A stretch of 64,000 nucleotides of DNA from Stratiformator vulcanicus (GCF_007744515.1 NZ_CP036268.1:5164202-5228201), one strand, 5' to 3'. Shown: positions 26,491 to 35,306, counted from the first letter of the stretch. Made by a program: numbers and translations. The notes: generated from the letters alone by a model not told the origin.

Positions 26491-27069
26491 ATGGGACGCA
26501 AAGTTCTGGTCGTATTGGGCCACCCGCGAATCGACAGCTACTGCGGCGCATTAGCGACCGCGTACGCCACCGGGGCCGCCGGTGCGGGTCACGATGTCCG
26601 TCGGCTCGACCTCGCCGAGTCGGAGTTCGACCCGGTCGTGCGGCTGACCTCCGCCAAAGACCAACCCACCGAGCCGGAGATCATCCGCTCGCGCGAACTG
26701 ATCGAGTGGTGCGAGCATCTCGTGCTCGTCTATCCCACCTGGTGGGGCACGACGCCCGCACTGCTCAAAGGCTGGTTCGATCGCGTTTTCGTCTCCGATT
26801 GGGCGTTCCGCACCCGCGAAGATTCGCCCCTGTGGGATGGCCTGCTGGGCGGCCGCTCCGCCCGCATCATCACCACCATGGACGCCCCGCCCTGGGCCCA
26901 TCGCCTGCTGTTCGGCGCCCCCGGCGTTAAGGCCATCAAGTACGCCACGCTCCGCTTCTGCGGCATCAAACCGGTGAAGACAAAGCTCATTGGTTCGGTA
27001 AAAGGATCGACTCCATCGCGCCGCGAAAAATGGTTGAGCAGCGTCGAGCGTCTTGGCGCTGTCGACTGA
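26491..27069 (+). CDS. NAD(P)H-dependent oxidoreductase (flavodoxin fold)
   Basis: 192 residues. KVLVVLGHPRIDSYCGAL begins the flavodoxin-like fold, LVLVYPTWWGTTPALLKGWF is the FMN/partner-binding signature of the quinone reductase/KefF-MdaB group, and an RRLDL acidic strand lies between. Such enzymes pass two electrons from NAD(P)H to quinones. The start ATG at 26491 is preceded by GAGAGAG. It ends 18 bases before the visible start of a pseudogene derived from a peptidase-like amidohydrolase, so its downstream neighbourhood has decayed. Confidence 0.88.
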   Translation: MGRKVLVVLGHPRIDSYCGALATAYATGAAGAGHDVRRLDLAESEFDPVVRLTSAKDQPTEPEIIRSRELIEWCEHLVLVYPTWWGTTPALLKGWFDRVFVSDWAFRTREDSPLWDGLLGGRSARIITTMDAPPWAHRLLFGAPGVKAIKYATLRFCGIKPVKTKLIGSVKGSTPSRREKWLSSVERLGAVD

Positions 27070-27086
27070 ACCCCGTCCGCTCGACG

Positions 27087-27614
27087 ATGAAAATTCTTGT
27101 TGGCGGCGATTGCATCGAACTGGCCTCAAGCTTTCCGGTGCATGTGGTTGTGGGTGCGGGCGACTCACTCCGCGGCATTTCCGATCGCTACTTCGTAAAC
27201 CATGGCTATACCGGTTTCACGGTCGAAGCCGGTCAGCATGACAGCCTCGAATCGCTCGAAAGTCAGGAAGCCACGATCTGGGCCGCCCTACACCGCATCG
27301 GCTGTATCGACTCTCAATTTCGCCACAGCGAAGAACGCCTCGCACGCACGCAACTCGACGGGGGAACCATCTTCGAAATTCGGCACGCGCACCCACTTGA
27401 GCAAGGCACCAAATTTCGAATGCAGCCCGGCTACTATAATTTTCGCCGCGTCCTGGAAGACGAACTGCTGGCATACGAAGACGGCCGCGAAGTCCGCGCC
27501 CCCATCCCCGGCCGCATCTTCATGCCACTCTAACAACCCCTCGGCGACGAAGGCTTTTCAATCGTGCAAGAGCTGACTGGCTACAGCCACTTCGACCGCC
27601 CAACGAAACATTGA
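27087..27614 (+). pseudogene. Remnant of a succinylglutamate desuccinylase/aspartoacylase gene
   Basis: The frame encodes the C-terminal half of an AstE/AspA-type zinc enzyme (YTGFTVEAGQHDSLES, then FEIRHAHPLEQGTKFRMQPG and GREVRAPIPGRIFMPL). The zinc-site half that should precede it is absent. A TAA at 27531-27533 interrupts the frame where the family has Tyr (FMPLY). Reading on in the same frame gives QPLGDEGFSIVQELT up to TGA at 27612-27614, matching the family end. So it has an N-terminal deletion plus a nonsense change. If the first part were still translated it would be a fragment without the active site. Confidence 0.75.
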
Positions 27615-27621
27615 AAAAGTA

Positions 27622-28020
27622 GGGTCCGCTGTGCGGACCAGCGTTTAATCCGAGTGGCACGGACACCGTCCGTGCGGCGCAGCCGCCAGAACGGGTAGCC
27701 CGGCCCAACTCGGGCCGGGTCGCGAAGCGACAAGAGGCGATTCATTAAGAAGGCAATTGATGGGTTCATCCACTGCAAAAAGGCGTGGCATTGCCCACGG
27801 AACATGGGCATGAGTATTAAACGTGACAGGCATTAGAAAACCAAAACCGCAGGGTGGCCCGGACGCTATACGTCCGGGTCGCGCAGCGACAAGAGGTCTC
27901 AGTGCGCTGCCGATCATAAAGCGTCTGCAGCGAGTTGATGCCCAGCCCTGAGACCTCTTGCGGCTGCGCCGCCCGGTTCTATAGGAACCGGGCCACCCGC
28001 TAAGAAGCTGATCGGCGGGT
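27622..28020. repeat. REP cluster left of the two-gene island
   Basis: Contains several hairpins: GGTCCGC-TGT-GCGGACC (27623-27639), a GTGG-foot REP with GCGGCGCAGCCGC (27653-27687), CCCGGCCCAACTCGGGCCGGG, a variant REP GTGGCCCGGACGC...CGTCCGGGTCGCGCAGCGAC (27854-27890), and an inverse REP GCGGCTGCGCCGCCCGGTTC...GAACCGGGCCAC (27960-27996). The last 55 bases of interest (27928-27982) recur at 30249-30303. Confidence 0.8.
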
Positions 28021-28214
28021 TCAGCGCCTTAAATTGGGAGCGTGGTATGTCCACGGAAAATGAGAAATTAGTATCGACCCAGCACGACTAAATAAGAGAC
28101 ATTGCGAAGCATGGCGAGGAATGCATTCTTGCATTTAAACCTGCAGTTCAATCGCGGCCCTGATGACACGAAGCGGCGGCAAGTATGCCGGGTGAAACCG
28201 CATGCGTGATCTTA
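28021..28214. other. Spacer between REP cluster and island
   Basis: No gene or hairpin could be supported in these 194 bases. The sequence is less G+C-rich than the REP cluster before it. Confidence 0.4.
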
Positions 28215-28667
28215 CTAAGTGAGCCAACGCTGAATTAGTTGAAATGATGCCGTCGCTGGGTCACGCAAGGGTGTGATTGTTGCGGTCATCGGGATCCGCT
28301 CCCACGAATGTGCATTCGTAACAAAGTCTCCGTAGTAACGTACATCGTCTACGGCTCTGAAATGCCGAAACCAAACGCCTATTTCAGGTGCGGCCTCCCT
28401 GATGTAGTTGTAGTCACCCGAGACTCGCGCAAGTGCCAAAGGGAAATGATGTGCGAATAGTAGCACCCTATCTCCGGTTTGCATTTCGTGGGCGAAAGCC
28501 CAGTAGTTGCGCTGGCCGTCCGGCAAATCTTCTTGCTGCACGACCATCAAGTCTGACACCGGCGAAGAAAAATCAAGACCAATATAGCCCGCCGAAAGGC
28601 TTTCAACTGTGTGTTTGATTGCGCCTGCCGCCTCGTCCGGGTGCATTTGCATACGCCAGAAAGTCAT
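28215..28667 (-). CDS. Small PUA/EVE-like domain protein, unclassified
   Basis: 150 residues. MTFWRMQMHPDEA, then AGYIGLDFSSP, QRNYWAFAHEMQTGDRVLLF, HHFPLALARVSGDYNYI and VWFRHFRAVDDVRYYGDF. The alternating short strands and a central Gly-Asp turn with basic residues recall PUA/EVE-type beta-barrel domains that read modified nucleotides, often N-terminal in restriction enzymes. I cannot name an exact family. The start ATG (28665-28667) has AGGAG on the minus strand. Base composition is more AT-rich than the surrounding genes. Next to a trypsin-like protease on the same strand, so the pair may have been acquired together; joint function is unproven. Confidence 0.5.
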   Translation of the reverse strand: MTFWRMQMHPDEAAGAIKHTVESLSAGYIGLDFSSPVSDLMVVQQEDLPDGQRNYWAFAHEMQTGDRVLLFAHHFPLALARVSGDYNYIREAAPEIGVWFRHFRAVDDVRYYGDFVTNAHSWERIPMTATITPLRDPATASFQLIQRWLT

Positions 28668-28912
28668 CTCTTTCTCCTATTCGGCCCCACACTACGAGCG
28701 GCCGGTGCTAAAGCCCTGGGATAAGCAACGGGCAAAAACGACATTTGATTCTATCGGTCAACGGCCCACCACAATAAGAAGAAGCCGCCACAACGAATAC
28801 ACGTTAATTGCAGAGTCGTTTAAGGGCTGACGCCCCGGCTACCCGTCGGGCCGCCGCGAACGTGTTGGAACCGTAGAATCTGCATAGCCCTCGGCGCCGG
28901 TGCGACAAATCG

Positions 28913-29764
28913 TTATGCGGCACTTTCGACCGCTTCCTGCAACTCCGGGAATCGCCGCTTAATCAAATTAAGCCAGTGAGCAATCTGAACCGCGCGAACA
29001 TGTCGTTTGTTAGGAAACCAAGCACTTTGGATACCAATAAGAAACGCTGAGTCAGGCGACCACATTTCGTCAGTATCAAAGCCTTGATCCCAGAGCCCGC
29101 CACCGCTCATACCTTTAGGATCCGGCAATTTAACGGGTTCCCCTGTATCCATTCGAGTAGTATCTGCGGTGCCGCTGGGATATTCCATCAGTATATCAAT
29201 GGACCGGTCAAGTGTCGGGGCCGCATTGAATGTCGGCCAATCGCTCTGATTTAATGGCAAGCTTGTGTAGCCCATGACCACGGCCTTGAGTCCTCTTGAT
29301 GGGGCTCTAATTTCGTGTTCGACGTTTTGACTTGGCGAGCCGATCAACTGAGCCGTGCGTTTATCTCGCCCTGTTCCAACGGGTTTGATTCGCGAAAGTG
29401 GTACTCCAGTTTTCGGCGAAATTTTACGAAAAGAGTCGGGATCCAACTCGATGAGACCAACATCCGGACGATCGTTTGCTGTTCCATGTGTAGCGATAAC
29501 CTGTGGAACTTCCGGAGCTTTGAAGGCAGGAATATCACCAAGCAGCCAATACCGAGAGGGCCGTATCAGGTTTTCGATGCAATGCGAAGCGGTTGCGACG
29601 AACAAGCGGTCTTCGATTTCGACTAGAGTGCCACTGAAGATGCTCCACTCCTCCGGATTTTCTGAATCGGCGGTGTCAATGATGCTGACCGAAAACCCAA
29701 AAAGATGTTGATGGAGAACATTCGTTGACTGTGATGCGATCTTGAGTTTCTCTTCAAGAGTCAT
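28913..29764 (-). CDS. Trypsin-like serine protease domain protein
   Basis: 283 residues, no signal peptide. Catalytic triad candidates: His in FVATASHCIENL (residue 60 region), Asp in RPDVGLIELDPDS, and Ser in KGMSGGGLWDQ, the GxSGG of trypsin-like enzymes. Start is the ATG at 29764 with AAGGAG six bases upstream; the earlier ATG is less good. It is probably a cytoplasmic protease, unusual because no export signal is seen. It sits with the PUA/EVE-like gene in a low-GC island. Cytoplasmic trypsin-like proteases also occur in phage-defence systems; this is only a comparison, not an assignment. Confidence 0.75.
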   Translation of the reverse strand: MTLEEKLKIASQSTNVLHQHLFGFSVSIIDTADSENPEEWSIFSGTLVEIEDRLFVATASHCIENLIRPSRYWLLGDIPAFKAPEVPQVIATHGTANDRPDVGLIELDPDSFRKISPKTGVPLSRIKPVGTGRDKRTAQLIGSPSQNVEHEIRAPSRGLKAVVMGYTSLPLNQSDWPTFNAAPTLDRSIDILMEYPSGTADTTRMDTGEPVKLPDPKGMSGGGLWDQGFDTDEMWSPDSAFLIGIQSAWFPNKRHVRAVQIAHWLNLIKRRFPELQEAVESAA

Positions 29765-29809
29765 ATCTGCTCCTTCATTCGTCAGCACTCCGATGACGCA
29801 CAACTAGTG

Positions 29810-29853
29810 ATTATCACGAAAAATTCCGAATAACGTACGCACGTTATTCGGAA
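29810..29853 (-). promoter_or_regulatory. Perfect inverted repeat and -10-like box upstream of the protease
   Basis: 13-bp perfect arms at 29824-29836 and 29841-29853 (TTCCGAATAACGT / ACGTTATTCGGAA) around loop ACGC, 60 bases before the protease start. On the minus strand it is followed by TTTTT and then by GATAAT at 29810-29815, which could be a -10 box. It is either an operator over a promoter or a terminator/attenuator that insulates the gene. Confidence 0.65.
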
Positions 29854-30379
29854 CGGAAATCGCCGAATTACCCAGCGCTGCGCCTGCCGCGACCACCGCG
29901 ATTAAGTATATACGTGACAACCATCGTCGTCTTGCCCATCCATTCTGCCGCGATGCGGAATACAAGCGGACGACGGGTGCGGTAATTAGACGTCACACAT
30001 GTGCATCTAAACATCTAAGCGTGAGGCGATCGGAAAATCAAGGAGTTGGTTTGAGCTTATTTTGAGGCCACCACCGTACAGCGGATCATTCGTCTGGCTC
30101 TCCAATGCGGGCTAACGTCAGAAATCACTTCTGACAGTGAACTGCATGCTCTGGTCGCTGCGCGACCCGGACGTTGTCCGGGCCACTCGGAAGAGTGGGT
30201 AATGAGCAAGAGCCATTGGTTTGGTCTCCGCCGAGCATCAGATCCGAACAGCGACTTGAAGCCCAACCCTGAGACCTCTTGCGGCTGCGCCGCCCGGTTC
30301 TATTAAGAGGGAAACTTGGCACTCGATCGCCTCCTGTGCCTGCGGCACTCAGCCCGGGTGGGCTGAGCCACCCGGCACT
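29854..30379. repeat. Intergenic region with REP units right of the island
   Basis: Contains an inverse REP, GGTCGCTGCGCGACC then CCGGACGTTGTCCGGGCCAC, at 30151-30185, the right copy of the 55-bp direct repeat (30249-30303) ending in an inverse REP cut short at TTCTAT, and the hairpin AGCCCGGGTGGGCT near 30350. No gene is supported. Confidence 0.7.
30249..30303. repeat. Right copy of a 55-bp direct repeat flanking the island
   Basis: CAGCGACTTGAAGCCCAACC... differs from the left copy at 27928-27982 at three bases. Both end in the inverse REP core GCGGCTGCGCCGCCCGG. The stretch between the copies (27983-30248) holds the PUA/EVE-like and protease genes. Confidence 0.8.
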
Positions 30380-30838
30380 TTATCCCTTCCCCGAGGCGGC
30401 CACGGCGGCGGCGACGGCGAGTTCGTCGCAGCGGTCGTTTTCCGGGTGGCCGGAGTGGCCTTTGACTTTGGTGAAGCTGACCTCGTGCTTTTGGAGCAGG
30501 TCGTCGAGGCGGCGCCACAGGTCTTCATTCTTGACCGGTTTAAGCTGTTTGCCCTCGCGGCGTTTCCAGCCGTTGCGTTTCCAGCCCGCCAACCATTGGC
30601 TGCAGCCGTTGGCGACGTAGGTGCTGTCGGTCAGGACTTCAACGGCGGTGGGGCGGGAAAGCGCTTCGAGGCCGTTGATGACGCCGAGCAGCTCCATGCG
30701 GTTGTTGGTCGTCTCGGCTTCGCCGCCGCTGGCTTCTTTTTCGGTCTGGGTGGCAACGTGCCGGAGGATATACGACCAACCGCCCGGACCGGGGTTTCCT
30801 TTACAGGCACCGTCGGTGAACAGACAGACTTCGGGCAT
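30380..30838 (-). CDS. rnhA: Ribonuclease HI
   Basis: 152 residues. Cleaves the RNA strand of RNA-DNA hybrids. The metal-binding catalytic set is visible: Asp in [16 protein letters not shown], Glu in [13 protein letters not shown], Asp in [11 protein letters not shown], and the last Asp and preceding His in [17 protein letters not shown]. Length matches bacterial RNase HI (about 155). The genome segment downstream is REP-rich. Between this gene and infA lies a word-repeat stretch. Monocistronic by spacing. Confidence 0.96.
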   Translation of the reverse strand: MPEVCLFTDGACKGNPGPGGWSYILRHVATQTEKEASGGEAETTNNRMELLGVINGLEALSRPTAVEVLTDSTYVANGCSQWLAGWKRNGWKRREGKQLKPVKNEDLWRRLDDLLQKHEVSFTKVKGHSGHPENDRCDELAVAAAVAASGKG

Positions 30839-30842
30839 TTGG

Positions 30843-30991
30843 AAAGGCTAGTGGCTAGGGGCGAGTGGCCAGAGCGGAGGGCTCGCTGCGCTCGCGGTTT
30901 GGGGTTGAGGGGTGCGAGTTTAGGGTCAAAGTGAGGGACGTCGGCCGGAGGCGCATCCCTCAACTCTCGTCTCAACTCTCAACCATTCGCG
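30843..30991. repeat. Word-repeat palindrome between rnhA and infA
   Basis: The left side has GGGGTTGAGGGGTGCGAGTTTAGG with AAAGTGAGGGAC. The right side has CCCTCAACTCTCGTCTCAAC and TCTCAACC, an inverted degenerate copy. The words match those inside recG. It fills most of the rnhA-infA gap. Confidence 0.65.
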
Positions 30992-31005
30992 AGGCGAATC
31001 CCGGC

Positions 31006-31224
31006 TTAGCGCTCGCGGAAGGTGATGCGGCCGCGTTTGGGGTCGTAGGGGGAGACTTCGACTTTGACGCGGTCTCCCGGGACGATGCGGATGAAGTGCT
31101 TGCGCATCTTGCCGGCGACGTGCGCAAGGACCTGGTGTCCGACGTCGAGATCGACGCGGAACTGGGTGTTGGCGAGGGCTTCGGTGACGACGCCCTCCAT
31201 CTCGATGGCCTCTTCTTTGGCCAT
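31006..31224 (-). CDS. infA: Translation initiation factor IF-1
   Basis: 72 residues, the standard length, a single OB-fold that blocks the ribosomal A site and assists IF-2. It begins [17 protein letters not shown] and includes [42 protein letters not shown] and the terminal KGRITFRER-like end (RGRITFRER). The start is unambiguous. No close partner genes: the flanking Flp pilin gene is on the opposite strand. Normally essential. Confidence 0.97.
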   Translation of the reverse strand: MAKEEAIEMEGVVTEALANTQFRVDLDVGHQVLAHVAGKMRKHFIRIVPGDRVKVEVSPYDPKRGRITFRER

Positions 31225-31512
31225 AAATACCTGCCTGTGTAGAAATTAAGCGCGAAACGATAGTGTGACTTCGTGGATTATAGCATCCTCGACCCACTCT
31301 ATTCTACCCGGACGGCACGTTGCCGGTGATGCCGGTTTTGTCGGCGGTGCGGTTTTCTTGGAAGAAACCTCGTGCGAGTCCGACTCGGTTGCTCCATTTG
31401 GGCCGACATGGCCCGTGGGGCGATTCTAAAGTTGAGGGACTGCGGAATCCGTCCCCCCGGCGTTCCGCTCCAAGGAATCGTCCGCGACGACGTCGCAGAC
31501 CGGGGACATCCC
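31225..31512. other. Divergent intergenic region infA / flp
   Basis: Nearly 290 bases between divergent infA and pilin genes. No T-run hairpin or repeat I can support was found. Promoters for both genes are expected in it. Confidence 0.35.
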
Positions 31513-31719
31513 ATGCGAACCGAGATGCCAATCGAGATGACATTTTCGGCGATTCGAGCATTTCTCCGCGATGAGAGTGGACCGACCACGGTCGAGTATG
31601 CGGTGATGCTGGCGATGATTCTGATGGCCATCATTGCCGGAATCGGAACCCTCGGCAGCAGCACCGGCAGTCTCTACGGCGACATCCAAGGCGACATGGA
31701 CGCCCACGGCATCAACTGA
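31513..31719 (+). CDS. Flp/Fap-type IVb pilin
   Basis: 68 residues. The processing site DESG-PTTVEYAVMLAMILM is the IVb prepilin pattern: Gly before the cleavage point and Glu at +5. A hydrophobic helix follows and the mature protein is about 45-50 residues, normal for Flp. A GGGGAC stretch precedes the ATG at 31513; ATGs at 31528 and 31537 are possible too. No tad secretion genes lie in the window, so assembly partners are elsewhere. Located just before folK. Confidence 0.87.
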   Translation: MRTEMPIEMTFSAIRAFLRDESGPTTVEYAVMLAMILMAIIAGIGTLGSSTGSLYGDIQGDMDAHGIN

Positions 31720-31787
31720 CGCCGCGGAGCGTTTCGTCCCCGCCAGACAGTTCGTGCTATTGAGCCGAAATCGTTAGATTCGGCGGC

Positions 31788-32516
31788 ATGGAAACCGTCC
31801 TCATCGCATTCGGCGGCAACCTTGGCGATTCGCTGAGCATCATCCGCGAAGCTCTCAAGCGACTCGGCGACGATCGCTGCACGGTCGAGCGGGTCAGTTC
31901 GCTGTTCCAGACCGCCCCCATCGGGACCTCAGCCGGCCAGCCCTATCTGAACGGGGCCGCGGTGCTGCGTACCGCGATCGAACCGGAAGCCCTGCTGGCA
32001 CGCTTGCAACAACTCGAGGCCGAAGCCGGGCGTGTCCGAGATGTGCCGTGGGGACCGCGGTCGCTGGACCTCGATATCATCGCATTCGGGGACCGGGTAA
32101 TCGATACGCCGGCACTTCGGATTCCGCATCCCGCGTGTCTCTACCGGCGGTTTGTGCTCGACCCGGTCGCGGAGATCGCCGCCGACTTGGTGCACCCGGC
32201 GGAAGGGGTGACATTCGGGCAACTGCTGGCGAATCTTCAGCCGCGCCCGCTGCCACTGAGTGCCGATGACGCGGCTCTTCCCTTCTTGAAGTCCGCTCTG
32301 GCATCGCGAGACGATCTCTGCCTCGTCGAGCCGGGTGATCCACGGGCCGCTTTGCACCTGACGACTGATGCAGCAGCGAAGTCAGGCCGGCCCACCGGTT
32401 TCGTTGATTTGTCCCTCGCGATCGGCAGCACCGCCGAGGCGATCGCCTCAATCTTGGACGCGGCCACCGATATTCCGCGCATTCGTTACGACGCGTCTAC
32501 GATTCGCCCGGGTTAA
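31788..32516 (+). CDS. folK: 6-hydroxymethyldihydropteridine diphosphokinase (HPPK), with C-terminal extension
   Basis: 242 residues; HPPK itself needs about 160. Transfers pyrophosphate from ATP to the pterin in folate synthesis. The family motifs FGGNLGDS, then GPRSLDLDIIAFGD with metal-binding Asp residues, and PHPACLYRRFVLDPVAEIA are intact. After about residue 165, an extra segment of 75 residues has no recognised domain and includes ALPFLKSALASRDDL. The ATG at 31788 has weak RBS character. The gene is followed by a PilZ gene at 110 bases. Confidence 0.9.
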   Translation: METVLIAFGGNLGDSLSIIREALKRLGDDRCTVERVSSLFQTAPIGTSAGQPYLNGAAVLRTAIEPEALLARLQQLEAEAGRVRDVPWGPRSLDLDIIAFGDRVIDTPALRIPHPACLYRRFVLDPVAEIAADLVHPAEGVTFGQLLANLQPRPLPLSADDAALPFLKSALASRDDLCLVEPGDPRAALHLTTDAAAKSGRPTGFVDLSLAIGSTAEAIASILDAATDIPRIRYDASTIRPG

Positions 32517-32626
32517 CAGGCCTTGATGTTGACCGAATGCCACAGCGACCTACGTTCGTATGAATCACCTCTTCGACAGTCCGTTGACGCAGCTCCCATC
32601 CCACGACCGTTTCACGAGTCGACCCC

Positions 32627-33028
32627 ATGTCGGTCACATCAGTCACTGAATTCAACGACAAGCAATTGCGGGCGTCTCAGCGTGTCCTCGACACGCTCGA
32701 TCGTCTCGATGCGCGGACCGACGACCATTACGCCACGAAGCGGCAATACGAGCGGCGGACGTTCCGCGGACAGGCGACCCTGCTGATGTCGACCTTCGGC
32801 GACGATGACGTCCGTCGACAAGTGAAAGTCTGGACGCGGTCGATCTCGGCCAGCGGGCTCTCGTTCATCTGCCCCGGTATCATCAACGGCGACAAGGTCG
32901 TTATCGGACTCGACATCCCGGACAAAGAAACCGCCTGGTTCGACGCCGAGATCAAACGGCGTCGCAAAGTGCCTGATGAGACCTTCTGGGAATACGGCGT
33001 CGCCTTCCACGGCCGCACCGAGATTTGA
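32627..33028 (+). CDS. PilZ domain protein
   Basis: 133 residues. PilZ c-di-GMP receptor domain at about residues 40-125. The ligand motif is visible as YERRTFRG (RxxxR type) near residue 41 and D/NxSxxG-type SISASGLSF near residue 70. No other domain, so it is probably an adaptor that binds c-di-GMP and contacts a partner. Such signals could be produced by the GGDEF protein at 6.6 kb, but that is only a co-occurrence. Start ATG 32627; no strong RBS. Confidence 0.85.
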   Translation: MSVTSVTEFNDKQLRASQRVLDTLDRLDARTDDHYATKRQYERRTFRGQATLLMSTFGDDDVRRQVKVWTRSISASGLSFICPGIINGDKVVIGLDIPDKETAWFDAEIKRRRKVPDETFWEYGVAFHGRTEI

Positions 33029-33072
33029 GTGGTTCCGGCGTGCGGCTATAACATCAGCGGACCTCGAATTTC

Positions 33073-33795
33073 TTGAATCCGCAATCAGCCGTGCCTGCTT
33101 CGCCCAAAACCGTTGCCGAACGACTTGCCGACATCCGGTCGCGGATTGAGAGCGCCTGCGAGCGTTCCGATCGCCACCCGAGTGACGTTCGTTTGGTCGC
33201 CGTCACGAAATACGCCCCGCTCGAACTGGTCCATGCCGTCGTCGATCTGGGGGTCTGCGATCTCGGGGAGAGTCGGCCTCAGCAGTTACTCGAACGGGCT
33301 GACTTGCTTCACGAGCAGCGACCGGAGGCCTTGAGCTGGCATCAGATCGGGCACCTGCAGCGAAACAAAGTTCGCAAGGTGCTTCCCGCCGTCACGCTGA
33401 CTCACTCGGTCGACACGCTGAAATTGGCCGAAGCGATCGACCGCATCGCCGGTGAGGACGGCCTCACGCCGCGGATTCTACTTGAGGTGAATATTGCCGG
33501 TGACGAGGCCAAAGACGGCTTTGCGCCCCAGACACTTCGTGAGCAATGGTCCCGACTGACGGCCCTTCCGCGACTCGAGATCGCCGGGTTGATGACCATG
33601 GCGCCGCACTCGGCCGATCCCGAGGCCGCACGCCCGGTCTTCGCGGGGCTTCGCGAATTGCGCGACGAACTGCGCGGCTTGAGCGAGGACGGTCCGACTT
33701 TGAAGACGCTGTCGATGGGCATGAGCGGCGACTTCGAAATCGCCATTGAAGAAGGCGCGACGATCATCCGCCCCGGCAGCGGGTTGTTCGGCTGA
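33073..33795 (+). CDS. YggS family PLP-binding protein
   Basis: 240 residues. Non-enzymatic pyridoxal-phosphate homeostasis protein of the alanine racemase fold. Motifs: [15 protein letters not shown], with the Lys that carries [29 protein letters not shown]; and [25 protein letters not shown] near the end. It may start at TTG 33073 or GTG 33091, with no ATG nearby, so I list 33073 with low certainty for the start. Found alone between PilZ and a PQQ propeller gene. Confidence 0.93.
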   Translation: MNPQSAVPASPKTVAERLADIRSRIESACERSDRHPSDVRLVAVTKYAPLELVHAVVDLGVCDLGESRPQQLLERADLLHEQRPEALSWHQIGHLQRNKVRKVLPAVTLTHSVDTLKLAEAIDRIAGEDGLTPRILLEVNIAGDEAKDGFAPQTLREQWSRLTALPRLEIAGLMTMAPHSADPEAARPVFAGLRELRDELRGLSEDGPTLKTLSMGMSGDFEIAIEEGATIIRPGSGLFG

Positions 33796-34016
33796 CATTA
33801 AGACACCGCCAAAAAGCGCTGGGCATATTTCATCCGTCGCCAGAAGCGCTTCCGGCAACCGGCTCCGACGACACCTCGCCCCGGCAACCCGCACGACCCG
33901 GTAATGTGCATCGGGGGTCGCCAAATTGAAGCGGTGCGGAGTTGGCGGTATTGTCGAGGCTGCAATTTCGCATCGCCTTCCGCCCTGCCCCGCCGTCCGG
34001 CTCTACAGGTTCGAAC

Positions 34017-35306
34017 ATGACACGCCCGGTGAATTGTCTTCTGGTTGTCGCACTCCTGCTTTCGGCGACGTCGGTCGTGGCCGGGGATTGGTCCCAATGG
34101 CGTGGACCGAACCGTGACGGCAAAGCCGTGGGAGAATCGATCCGCACCGATTGGGACGCCAATCCCCCCAAGTTGCTTTGGAAAACCGAGGGCATCGGCA
34201 CCGGCTACGGCAGCGTCGCCATTGTCGGCGATCGACTTTACACGATGGGCTACAGCAATCAGGGGCAGACGGTCTTCGCGATCAACCTGAATTCGCACGA
34301 GATCGTCTGGTCGGCGGTCATCGCGCCGAAGGGAGATATCGGCTACCCGGGCTCGCGCTCGACGCCGACAGTGGTTGATGATCGTCTCTACGTCGTCGGA
34401 TCAACGGGCGTGCTGTCCTGCTTGAATACGAGCGATGGCGAGGTTCTGTGGAAAAAGGATTTCGCGCTGGAATTCGACAGCCAGCCGCAGCGTTGGGGTT
34501 ACGCCGAATCGCCTCTGGTTGACGGCGACCTCGTTATCGCAACGCCCGGCGCCGCGGACGCCATGCTGGCTGCCTTCGATCGAACGACCGGTCGGATCGT
34601 CTGGACGACTCCCTACCCCGATTTGGACGGCAACGGCAAAGCACAAGCGGGATACTCCAGCGCGGTGATTTCCGAAGGCGGGGGCGTGCGGCAGTACGTC
34701 CAGAATACCGGCAAAGGCGTCGTTGGGGTGCGAGCCGAGGACGGCAAGTTCCTGTGGGCCAACACGGCCGCTGCCAACAGAGTAGCCGTGATTCCCACGC
34801 CGCTGATCAAAGACGACCTCGTGTTCGCCTCAAGCAGCTACAAGCAGGGCTCGGTCGGACTGCGTCTGATTTCCGACGGGGACGGGGGCGTCGAAGCGGA
34901 GCAGCTCTACTTCCTGGACGGCCGCCGCATCTTCGAAAATCATCACGGTCAAATGATCCTGCACGAAGGCTACGTGTACGGCGGCCACGGACAGAACTCC
35001 GGCTTCCCCATGTGTATCGAACTCGAGACGGGTGAGGTCATGTGGGGTGGTCGCCAGTCGAAATTGCGCGGCCCCAAAGGTGCGTCGAAGTCGGCGGCCG
35101 TCCTCTTCGTCGATGGCCATATCATCTGGCGCTATCAGAACGGGGTCGTCGCCGTCACCGAAGCATCACCCGAGGAGTATCGGCTCAAGGGAACGTTCAC
35201 CCCTGAGTTCGTCGAGTCGCCCAGTTGGGCGCACCCCGTGGTGGTCGACGGCAAGCTGTACCTGCGCGAGAATGACATGCTGATGGTCTACGACATCTCG
35301 TCGTAG
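34017..35306 (+). CDS. Secreted PQQ-type beta-propeller protein
   Basis: 429 residues with an N-terminal signal (MTRPVNCLLVVALLLSATSVVAG). Right after it, DWSQWRGPNRDGKAVGES is the standard opening of planctomycete PQQ-like proteins. Blades with W/GxxxG-like turns follow: KLLWKTEGIGTGYGSVAIVG, VFAINLNSHEIVWSAVI, GVLSCLNTSDGEVLWKKDF, AAFDRTTGRIVWTTPYP and others. I see no catalytic quinone dehydrogenase residues. Likely periplasmic scaffold or sugar/aldehyde-related protein. ATG 34017 chosen so the signal begins at the N-terminus. Confidence 0.87.
   Translation: MTRPVNCLLVVALLLSATSVVAGDWSQWRGPNRDGKAVGESIRTDWDANPPKLLWKTEGIGTGYGSVAIVGDRLYTMGYSNQGQTVFAINLNSHEIVWSAVIAPKGDIGYPGSRSTPTVVDDRLYVVGSTGVLSCLNTSDGEVLWKKDFALEFDSQPQRWGYAESPLVDGDLVIATPGAADAMLAAFDRTTGRIVWTTPYPDLDGNGKAQAGYSSAVISEGGGVRQYVQNTGKGVVGVRAEDGKFLWANTAAANRVAVIPTPLIKDDLVFASSSYKQGSVGLRLISDGDGGVEAEQLYFLDGRRIFENHHGQMILHEGYVYGGHGQNSGFPMCIELETGEVMWGGRQSKLRGPKGASKSAAVLFVDGHIIWRYQNGVVAVTEASPEEYRLKGTFTPEFVESPSWAHPVVVDGKLYLRENDMLMVYDISS

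Noticed and set aside
27030-27533. Intact small gene of 167 residues
   Set aside because: Its product is only the C-terminal half of a family whose active site is in the other half, and the frame continues past the stop with the expected family ending.
28215-29764. Known restriction or toxin-antitoxin system
   Set aside because: Neither protein has a nuclease or toxin motif I can identify. I keep it as a candidate island only.
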